Below, in pieces: positions 21,247 through 30,439 of a stretch of DNA of 64,000 nt. Position numbers and translations under genes: made by a program. The DNA comes from Toxonevra muliebris (taxonomy: Eukaryota; Arthropoda; Insecta; Diptera; Pallopteridae). The notes beneath the pieces are model-generated. The model was given only the letters and a program-made list of their open reading frames with translations, was not told the DNA's origin and ran no database searches. The stretch lies in the NCBI GenBank assembly GCA_963691655.1, contig OY829326.1, forward strand, positions 90,761,235-90,825,234, in the 5' to 3' direction. How positions within the stretch are numbered: position 1 is the stretch's first letter; each line of letters begins with the position of its first letter.

Positions 21247-22845
21247 ATTTAATATTTCTAAATCAGCAATTCCAGATTAAACGTAACAAAAAAAACCTAA
21301 TCTCGGCCTGATCATTTTAGATATGCTTCAAACTTTATCCATGGTTTTATTTTAGACCAAACCCAACAAAGAGGTATAGAAACAAATTCTGGTACGGTTT
21401 TCATCGGAGTTGCCAGAGTGAACCAAATCTCTGAAATTGATAATATCGATTTACAGAATTATCCATAACATTATAGTCATTATATTACCGACATGCATGT
21501 GTAAGGTAACGTTAGAAAGGTAATAAGACGCGATACGAACTAGTATTTTATTTAATTTTGTTAATTTTTAAAATTAATTTTTTTTTTATTAATTCATTAA
21601 AATTTAATTTGCAAATTTCGTTTCATAGTCCCGAAAACTAAAATTTTAAATTCTATGTTCCGAAAAGAAGATTAAATTACCTTTTCTTTGGCTTTTATTC
21701 GAGGTGGTGAATTAAAAAGATCAGGAGATATGACTTTTTTAATATTTCAATAAACCATAAATTTAGAAATTAATATCGTTTTTATTTTTCAAACAAAAAA
21801 ATTTTTTTTTGTCTTAATTAAGAATGATAACAACTGTTAATCAATACTGAAAAGTGCCACTTAAATTTATGCCCTAAATGTTCTGGTAAAACGGCAGTAG
21901 AGAATTATTTTACCGACATTTTAAAAAACATTATATTATATTTTAATAAATATTATATTTTGATAAATAATATATTATATTGACAATGGATGAATATTGG
22001 TGGTAAGCACTAACTGACTTTTATTTGCAATACCATTAAAATACTTTTCCTGTTTCAATAATTCAAATTTGCGAATAATGTATATAGGCAGATTTTCTTT
22101 GGAAAAAACTTGAAAAACCTGCAGAAGACTTTGTTTCTAAATTCAGTGGAAAATTTATCCATTTGGTTCCACATAACTATATTGCCAAAAGCCAGACAGA
22201 TTATCTCGCTTTTAATAAAGAACAACTTCAACCGAATGAATTTGTCGTTATCGTGGATTTTTCGGGAAAAATTACTATTCGTTTGTAGTCCAGGACGCTG
22301 CTCAGACTGGAATTGGTCAATAGCCAAAAAAAAAAAAAAAATTTTGTTTGAAACATAAAATCTATATTAATTTTTACATTTATGGTTTGTTGAAATATTG
22401 AAAAATTCATATCTTCTGAACTATTTGAGTCACCACCTCGAATAAAAAGCCAAAGAAAAGGTACTTTAGTCTTCTTTTCGGAACGTAGAATTTAAAATTT
22501 TAATTTTCGGGACTATGAATAGAATTTTGCAAATTAAATTTTAATGAATTAATTAAAAAAAAATTAATTTTAAAAATTAACAAAATGAAATAAAATATTA
22601 GTTCGTAGCGCGTCTTATTACCTTTTAACGCTACCTTACACATGCATGTCGGTAATATAATGACTGAGTTATGGACAATTCTGTAAATCGATATTGTCAA
22701 TTTCGGAGATTTGGTTCGCTCTGGCAACTCCGGTGAAAACCGTACCAGAATTTTTTTGTATACTTTTTGTTGAGCCAAATTTGAAAGGGTGAAGTTGACT
22801 GCTCGTTACGTTCAATCTGGAATGGCTGAAATACAAGTCTAGCGA
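21247..22845. mobile_element. 1.6-kb foldback-type DNA element, arms ~0.4-0.48 kb
   Basis: The left arm (about 21247-21725) and right arm (about 22432-22845) are inverted copies. Landmarks are ACCTCGAATAAAA/TTTTATTCGAGGT, the segment with TTACCGACATGCATGTGTAA and its inverse, and GAAAACCGTACCAGAATT and its inverse. The centre is very AT-rich and holds a transposase-like relic at 22088-22323. Arms this long with a decayed central frame point to a DNA transposon with long terminal inverted repeats. Confidence 0.7.
22088..22323 (+). pseudogene. Transposon-protein relic inside the foldback element
   Basis: A plus-strand frame reads KFIHLVPHNYIAKSQTDYL then NEFVVIVDFSGK. A frameshift near 22282 leads to FVVQDAAQ before a stop. 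This resembles a segment (YIAK.Q..., ...DF.ENY.FVVQDA.Q) seen in many uncharacterised invertebrate transposon-encoded proteins. I cannot name the superfamily with confidence. About 75 residues survive. Confidence 0.45.
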
Positions 22846-23993
22846 ATTCCCAGACAACAATATAAAAATATTGTTTTATGCAACTCTGTTTGAGTTTGGT
22901 ATTTAAATTTTTTAGCAAACGTTGAATAAGTAAATATCTGAGTAAAAAAAAATCAAAGTTCTAATTTTCTCAACAAATACTTCAATTGCAAGTGAGCCCT
23001 AGACTTTTCATGTAATTAGATTTGGTAACTGGAATCAATAAAACCAAGACTGCACATTTTCATTCAAAGACTTAACGCAATATATTCATTTAATTTTACA
23101 CCTAACGTACATCGTTTACCTTATGCAAAATTTTATGTTTTGGGTCTTAAAATTTACATCTATTCTTAAGGGGGCCCTGCACTTTCTTGGTTCGGAAAAA
23201 TCAATTTTTAAAAAAGTATGCTATTTTAAAGTTTTATATTTCAAAAGTATTTAATAAAAATTTCAGTGACTGACTGTAAACTTACAAATTACGGTCAGCC
23301 ATTATAAAGAAGTAGAAATTTATTTTATATGTTAAAAACCGATAGTCAACACTTTTCACCCATTTATCTAAAAACAAGATTTTGCCATTGGCGTGTACGA
23401 TAACTGAAATTTAAATGTGTTCTTCTACACAACAGTGGCCCAAGGACGTACTAGAAAAATTAAGTTTGTTAATTCTTTCTTCAAGTTGTGACTTTGTTTT
23501 TACGAGAAAAGCCCAATTTTTGAGAAATTTTGATCCACAAATTAAAAAACCATTTTTTGTTTCGAATTATTATATAACAAACATATTGCCATAATAAAAA
23601 AACGGTATGGGGTAACTCCAAATAATTTCTTTTATAAATGATTACATATATATATTTCAATTTATTCTTCAGATAATCCCTAAAGGTTACTACAGAGGTC
23701 AACCACGTAAATCGAAAATACGGTACTTTAAACTAATTTATTTGAAAACGCGTACAACAAACGTTGTACAAAATCAGAAATACTACTTCTGGGTATGTTT
23801 TTAATTGAAATCGGCGTTTCTCGGGAGCTATCGGGGAGAAAATAAAAATGAGCTGGCATCCCTGTTTGTAATAAACAGCTATTCGCAATTCTCTTTTGGA
23901 GTTGCTACGTAATTTCATGTGCAAACACACGCAGCAATACATCAGAAATTGAGCTGGACCACTTTTGACATATAATTTCTGTATTTGCTTGAT
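22846..23993. other. Gene-free stretch
   Basis: AT-rich sequence with only short frames. The 112-codon minus-strand frame at 23733-24071 straddles a MITE border and shows no domain. No feature supported. Confidence 0.4.
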
Positions 23994-24414
23994 CATGGCA
24001 GAAGAATTAAGAATTGGGAAAACATTTCTTTTGATACTATTCTTCTTTTTGCAACTGCGTTGTATTTTCATTGTTGAATTTTTAAGTGTGAATTTATAAG
24101 GAAATAATATGCACAGTATTGCATATACATAGGGAAAATTAGTTGCTGCTTTTTATATTATTTATTAACTTTGAATATGTTAAAAGTATTTGCTAATAAA
24201 TAAAACTAATTTTAGAACATTATATTTCCTTTTTATTATAAATCAAATTTATTATTTAGTACTAACTGAAAAAGTAATATTGATAATTTACTACTAACTC
24301 TCTCTTTTGTACCCATTTCAAAAAATGCATCTCAAAAATGTTCTTCTTACTTGTCAAAAATTAAAAATAGCTACTTTTTGAAAAATGTAGCTACCTCTAA
24401 ATACTTTTACCATG
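23994..24414 (-). mobile_element. MITE family Y, copy 1 (421 bp)
   Basis: The ends are CATGGCAGAAGAATTAAGAA and the inverted CATGGTAAAAGTATTTAGAG. The same ends and interior occur at 37946-38365 and 63255-63709 in the opposite orientation. It is non-coding. A hAT-type 8-bp duplication is best seen at the third copy. Confidence 0.7.
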
Positions 24415-24441
24415 CTTTATACTATTTTCGTTAAGCGCCTT

Positions 24442-24744
24442 GTTATATTGGTGCTCGGTGTTCGACGAACACAAAACATTTTTTACCGTGCTCGGTCAAG
24501 GTGGCTACATTCAGCTCGTTGCAGAGTTGCTTTTTATCAAAATATACTTGTTTACTTAATACTATTTTGTATGTAATGACACTGTTTTGTAAAATAACTC
24601 ATTGCCACTCTGAATACTCGGCGTGCTCGGTGTAGAATACACCGAGCATATCGTGTTTGGTATGAGAGTGAGAACAGATTCTCTCTTTGTGTTCGGTGCA
24701 ACAACAATTTCCTGGTGTTCGCCGAGTATACTCGCAATATAACC
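24442..24744 (+). mobile_element. MITE family V, full copy (303 bp)
   Basis: The left end is GTTATATTGGTGCTCGGTG. The inverted right end reads GGTTATATTGCGAGTATAC. The interior has many CTCGG and GTTCG motifs. It is followed directly by a second copy in the same orientation; fragments lie at 8712-8814 and 42256-42320. No coding capacity. Confidence 0.75.
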
Positions 24745-24759
24745 ACAGCCTTAGCACCT

Positions 24760-25045
24760 GGTTATATTGGTGCTCGGTGTTCGACGAACACAAAACATTT
24801 TTTACCGTGCTCGGTCAAGGTGGTTACATTCAGCTCGTTGCAGAATTACTTTTTATCAAAATATACTCGTTTACTTAATACTATTTTGTATGTAATGATA
24901 CTGTTTTGTAAAATAACTCATTGCCACCCTGAATACTCGGCGTGCTCGGTGTACAATACATCGAGCATATTGTGTTGGGTGTGAGAGTGAGTACAGACTC
25001 TCTCTTTGTGTTCGGTGCAACAACAATTTCATGGTGTTCGTCGTT
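24760..25045 (+). mobile_element. MITE family V, second tandem copy, right end lost
   Basis: It repeats 24442-24730 with about 95 percent identity by eye, from GGTTATATTGGTGCTCGG to CATGGTGTTCGTCG. It then diverges, so the right inverted repeat is missing. The tandem arrangement suggests unequal crossover or replication slippage rather than two insertions. Confidence 0.7.
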
Positions 25046-25733
25046 TATTGCGTGCTCTTCTTTGCAAATTCAATTTTGCATACAAATGATTGCGTGCTCT
25101 ATATTGTGTAATTTGCAGTCACAGCAAAAATAGTACAATTATTATTATTTTAATTAAATTTCCTAAATAAATTAATTATTTCACTATTTTTTCATCCACA
25201 TTAAAATTAATAAAATTAACTTTTAGCAAATCCATTTAATTTTTGTGAATAAATTAATTATTTCCTTTTTTAGTATTTACATTAAAATCAATAAAATTAA
25301 TTTTTATCTTCAATTAAAAAAAAATTTGCAAATAAAATAATTTTAAATGCTTTCATATGAAAAATCTGTTAATTTTCAGTTAAGTATTTGTATGGAATCT
25401 ATTTCAATTCAAATGAAAAAAAAAACATTTCGTTTGTATAAGTTTGAAAACTTCCTATAATATAAAAATATAACATGAACAAAAGTATGTTTTCTAAACT
25501 AAATCGAGGACGCCGAACACAAAAATCATATTCATTTTTTTCTATGGGTAAGTTTTCGAAATATGACAAAATAACGGTTTTCAGGTTACAGTTTCACTTA
25601 CTGGCTAATATCTCATTCACCTATAGCTTCTACCGATCATAGGAATTATAATTATATTACGCGTCTTATACTGTCAAGTTCGTTAAAATCGCATTATAAA
25701 TGACTGAGATATAGATGTTGAAATTTAAATTTC
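25046..25733. other. Gene-free stretch
   Basis: AT-rich sequence made of ATTAATTT-like runs. No gene or bounded repeat seen. Confidence 0.4.
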
Positions 25734-26237
25734 CGTGTGATTTTTGAGAAATATTCAGACAAATCGTGGGCTAAGTTTTCTTTCTCACAAAAAGTAACTA
25801 CAAAATCTGAAGTTTTATTTTTTTAATTGATTCATTACATTCATTACATTTTTAAGCATAAAACCGATTGCTATATCGGATCAAAAATGACAAAGTAATC
25901 AAGGATTGAGTAAAAATAAAATATTCTCGAAAACTCTAATGTTGGTTTCGCTGCGGCCAAACATATTCAGAATAATAGTGTGCATGAAAATTTTAAGTGG
26001 TTCATCATTTTCTAGACCGAATTTTGAAAAACATTTCGAGTTTTCAAGAATATTTTACTTTTACTCAATCGTTGATTACTTTGTCATTTTTGATCCAATT
26101 GCTATAGTTTTATGCTTAAAAATGTAATGAAATGGTCTATCAATTAAAAAAATAAAACTTCAGATTTTGTGATTACTTTTTATGAGAAAGAAAATTTAGC
26201 CTACGACTTGTGTGTAAATTTCTCAAACATCACACCA
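25734..26237. repeat. 0.5-kb near-palindrome (foldback), arms ~210 bp
   Basis: The left arm (about 25734-25945) and right arm (about 26025-26237) are inverted copies at roughly 85 percent identity. Matching blocks include AAAATCTGAAGTTTTATTTT, TTTTTAAGCATAAAAC and GATCAAAAATGACAAAGTAA. The loop is about 80 bp. A transcript would form a long hairpin. It has no coding capacity. Confidence 0.8.
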
Positions 26238-26889
26238 AAGAGCAATAACAAAACTGTGGAATTTGTAAAAATTTTCAGCCAAAAAATTTTGAAAATTCAT
26301 AATTTATTTTCGAAATTTCGGAATATTCAAGACCCTTTTGGAACCTGAAGGTGCTATCTGTTTTTTACCAAATTTATTTACATTTTTGTTCATCTGGATG
26401 GGTACAAACTTAACTATACTGTTACTTTTTAATTTGATGCCATTTTTCGGCCATTTTTCATATCCCTTCATTTGCTCAATTTTAACACATACTGTATATA
26501 TGTGTATTTACTTATATAGCTACATAAAAATTGTATTTTATATGTGTACCACAACCATATAAATATTGTAATAATAATAAATTCTAAATCTAGAGGTTTT
26601 TTAATTTAAAAGTGGAGAAACTGAAGGTTTTTTTGGTACATCTAGAGGGAAATAGGTTTCGCAATCTGACAACAGGGCCGCTGCATTTAACTTTCGCCAT
26701 TATAGTTTTTGTGGATAAAACATGGTACTACAAAAATGCTCCCCCCAAAAGATTTGTTCCTATGCCCTTGATGTTTTCCCCCTGTTCCCTACATCATCGT
26801 GTAAATGCTGGCAAACTAAAACGATATTTTCCATGATCGCTCAGCTTCAATTGTGAAAATTGATTTAAAGTTTTGTAGAAACATATATT
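26238..26889. other. Gene-free stretch
   Basis: Two 74-codon plus-strand frames (26338-26562 and 26612-26836) show no recognisable domain and overlap low-complexity sequence. No feature supported. Confidence 0.35.
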
Positions 26890-27305
26890 AGTTGGGTTTT
26901 ATTCACCACAAGAGGCAGAGATAACACGTATAATTAATTATAGGTGTTATGTATACTTAACTAGTAGTTTAGCTACATCAAATTCTATTGTGAACTGCCA
27001 ATAGTGAAAGAAGCATGGCAGATTGCAAAAAAAAAAAAAAACAAAAAATGAAAAGATTCGGAATGGCTGCCGGTGAAAATAAGTTGAAATCATCGTTAAA
27101 TATTCTTATAAAGGGCAAAAACTAAAAACAATGCCCACGATTAAGCGCAATGACTAGAATCCATTAATGTAGTTAAACAACTTGTTAAGTATACATAACA
27201 GTTATAATTATACGTGTTATCTCTGCCGCTTTGTTGTTGTTTTCCCATACAATTATCGCTGCTAGTTATACATAACTAGAAGCAAGTGGCGAATAAAACG
27301 CAGCT
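26890..27305 (+). mobile_element. MITE family X, copy 1 (416 bp)
   Basis: The left end AGTTGGGTTTTATTCACCAC and inverted right end AGCTGCGTTTTATTCGCCAC match at 17 of 20 positions. The inner repeats share GATAACACGTATAATT and TTATGTATACTTAAC. ATT flanks both ends, a possible 3-bp target duplication. The left arm lacks about 50 bp present in the right arm. A second, interrupted copy lies at 63140-63865. Confidence 0.7.
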
Positions 27306-27456
27306 ATTGTTGCGACTTAGTCACTTTGACAAAAAAAATGTCGTTTCATTAAGCCCGTTAACAAACCTTGCACTGTTTTGTAGAAACTTGCAATCAGCCT
27401 TAAAGATTTCTGCGTGATAAAACATATGGTATTTAAGTTAATAAATTTGTATTTAT

Positions 27457-28697
27457 TTATTCACCGGTATGTGTACGATAATGGATTTTTAGTGATCGAT
27501 TTTCTATGCAACTGTAGCTGCAAATGTCGCACACATATTTTTTTAATGCAGTATGTCTTCGTTTATGATCTGACAATTGGCGACTTGTAAAAAAACTTTT
27601 CGTGCAGTTTTCAAAATCACAAAAGAAGTGTTTTTCATTACCGTGAGTATGAATTTCAGCATGTTTTATCAATTTATCTTTCGCTCTGAATCGAATATTG
27701 CATACATCACAAGGATATGGTCTTTCATTTGTATGTATACGATAATGTTTACGAAATGCACCCTTTTCATAGCAATTAAAGCCACAGACATCACATAAAT
27801 AATTTTTTGGTCCTATATGTCTGCGTTTATGGTCCACCAACTGTCGATTTCTAAAGAAACGTTTAGAGCAGTTTTCAAAATCACAAACGAATTTGGCTTC
27901 TTTATCATGTGTATGAATTTCAATGTGTTCCATCAGTTGAGATTTATACTTGAATCTTTTGCCACAATATGAGCATTGCACACCATTGTGCTCATTGATG
28001 CAATGCGAATTGAGTTTACGTTGATTGGAAAACTCTGCTGAACACTCTGCGCATTTCAACGGTGTTGGTGATTTATAATATAATGGATGTTCTTTTTTGA
28101 TATGATGTTGAAGATAACTGGATCTGTTGCATGCTTTCAAACAGTATTCACATTTGTACTTTTCGGTGTACTTTTTTCTTTTAGCTTTTATCTGAAATAT
28201 TTAAAATGCATTTCACACTGAAACATAACTTCTCATTTCTATTTATAAAACTATATCATATGTGCAAATCATTTTACCGGTTGCTTATACTCCCCATAGT
28301 TATTGTCATCCGCTGAACTTGAAGCGTTAGCATTATGGATTCGCCATCTCATTGGCTGTTGATTTTCGTTTTCAGCTTTATATGATTCAGACACAGGGTC
28401 TTCTGTCATACATGCTCCATCGCTGTTGCAATCCTCTTCCACTTTGTTGATTTCACTTTCAATATTTGTATTCAGATATGGTACATATTCTATATCGATT
28501 TCTTCCGTCTTCAACAAATTATTTTCAAAGTGTATATTCTTAAAATGTAGAAGGAAGTCTTCGTAGTCAAAACTTTTTAATTCGCAGAATGCACAAAGAA
28601 TTGTGAACTCTGTGGGGCTGTGGCAGAATATTTCACCACATTTTGTATTTGCTGTTGTTCTACTAAAAATATTATTATTTTGTAAGACTTTTATCAT
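27457..28697 (-). CDS. Gene C: two-exon C2H2 zinc-finger protein, 384 aa
   Basis: Exon 1 is 28697-28278 and exon 2 is 28191-27457, with an 86-bp phase-0 intron (GTAAAA...TTTCAG). The N-terminal domain (KCGEIFCHSPTEF; C35-x2-C38-x12-H51-x4-H56) is almost the same as in gene B. Eight C2H2 fingers span residues 154-381. The array differs from gene B: fingers 7 and 8 repeat the finger 4-5 pair (CDFENC...HKRRH then a CD-x-C finger), and translation stops straight after the linker TGE. The AYAQASGLAG finger of A, B and E is missing. Gene D has the same layout, so this is a real subfamily and not a chance truncation. The ending on a TGE linker still hints that further fingers were lost. It is probably DNA-binding; target unknown. 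Confidence 0.9.
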
Positions 28698-29299
28698 TTT
28701 GGCAATTTCCCTGTTATATTTGCTTATTATTTACTGCTTTATTTATCTTTTTGATAATGTATTCACTTGTTTTCTCTCTCTTAATTTTCTATTCTCTTAA
28801 TTTTATACTTCTCCTAGTTAGACGTTTAGTAGAACACTTAGTAGTAGAGCCTTAAAAAACAACACTAGCAAATTAACCACCAGGGATGATTCCCTTTAAA
28901 ACAAAACAACACATCACTGATTTATGGGTATAACCAGCGGTGCCATATTGACAGATTTATCTGTACATCACAGTTTTTCGGTCCATATACAGTTTTACAG
29001 ATTTCCCTCAAATACACTACAGTTTATTCCCAAATTTTGCGGTTTTAACAGTTTTTGCAATAATATGCAAGAATAAATTTATATATGTTTTGGTTATCAT
29101 AAAAATGTAACTGTATTTCAAAAAAAATTATAAATTATATGTAATGCGGAAATATTTTTACAAATTAATATTAATTTAACTAAAACTCAAAAATTAACAA
29201 AAGTCGCCGAGTTGAAGTCAGGGCTGCAAGCTGCCCACTCCAAAACAGATATACCATTAAGCAAAAGTCCTCCTACGTGAAAGATACACAGTGGATACA
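28698..29299. other. 5' flank of gene C and gene-free stretch
   Basis: The first 100 bp match the 5' flank of gene B (GGCAATTTC, GCTTTATTTATC, ATAATGTATTCACTTGTT). Beyond that a hAT-type CAGCGGTGCCA end appears near 28933 without a partner. Nothing else is recognised. Confidence 0.45.
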
Positions 29300-30180
29300 T
29301 GCTGCTGAAAATGAAAGCTTATTATCTCTAGTTTCGAATGCAACAAGGTCTTTTTCGTATATTTTTGTTCGCTGAATATGAATCTAATATTATTTTTCAC
29401 AGGAAATGTTACGTGTTATCCCTAACCTCAAAAAGATCCGAAAAGGCTGTGTTCGGGTCTTACGTTTACCCAAGTCATCATAAAACGACGGGAAATGCCT
29501 ATGCCTATGTGTCGTCCCTAACCTCAAAAAATTAAAAATCCCAAAAAACTTTTTTTCGTCTCACGTGTCCCAAGTCATCAGAAAACTTCCCAAATGGCTT
29601 ATTTTTCAATTTTCATTCCTTCTTTTGACTGTAAGATACTTTTAGCGTTACCCAGAAACAACGACGTGAACGTAGTAAGTCTTTGTTTTCTTTGCGGTGT
29701 TTTATTAAAGTGAAAACAAAATTAATAATGATGAATAAGTTTTTCATTTTTTGAGGTTAGGGACGACATGGAACATTTTCCGTGGAAAATAATATTAGAT
29801 TCATGTTTATCAGCTGAAACTACACAAAAATAAGCTTTTGACTTTGGTGAATTAAGACCCGAAAAACAGCCTTTTTGGATCTTTTTGAGGTAAGCTTTTC
29901 CAGTCGTTTTATGATGACTTTGGTGAATTAATACTCGAAAAACAGCCTTTTTGGATCTTTTTGAGGTTAGGGACGACAGCGAAAAAAAATATAGGAAAAA
30001 AGGCTCTGTTTTTTTATAAAGACTTGGGTAAACGTACGCTTGATAAAACTATTATTTTAAGGTGAGGTGGTAGACTCGCAGTCCCCATATTGGTCCGCCA
30101 TCTTGTAAAATCAAAAAAGGCCTTGTTGCATTTGAAACTAGAGATAATAAGCTTTCATTTGAGCTCAAACATGCCCTAAA
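29300..30180. repeat. ~0.9-kb foldback complex
   Basis: GCTTATTATCTCTAGTTTCG near the left end recurs inverted near 30130-30160 (CGAAACTAGAGATAATAAGC-like). Inside, CCCTAACCTCAAAAAGATCC and its inverse TTTTTGAGGTTAGGG occur several times (about 29418, 29519, 29750, 29885 and 29960). The right half also holds a local duplication around AAAACAGCCTTTTTGGATCT. No gene is present. It is probably a rearranged inverted-repeat element. Confidence 0.6.
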
Positions 30181-30203
30181 ATATCTTAACCAAATTTGGA
30201 CAA

Positions 30204-30229
30204 GGGGGGGGGGGGGGGCGGGGGAGGGG
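30204..30229 (+). repeat. Poly-G tract
   Basis: 15 consecutive G, then C, five G, A and four G. It has the potential to form a G-quadruplex and is striking in such AT-rich DNA. It may be of unstable length in the assembly. Confidence 0.8.
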
Positions 30230-30439
30230 CGTCTCCCATTGACAGAGAATGTCCCATATATAACCATTTTAAGAGCTTTTAAAATTATTGTGTTGATTAC
30301 TAGTGAACTATGACTACTCAAAAATCGGTCCCAGGAATATTCATAAATTTTTAAGTTTTTTTTTTTTTTGTTAGAACAGACAAAAGAAGTATTCAAGAAT
30401 ACAGCACTCAGACAAGTTTTACGTCCATTGTACTATATC

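Noticed and set aside
23733..24071. 112-codon minus-strand frame
   Set aside because: Crosses into MITE Y, with no domain and no conservation with the other Y copies.
27457..27459. Gene C stop codon as a recent nonsense mutation
   Set aside because: Gene D ends at the same place with the same finger layout, so the shorter array is shared by the subfamily.
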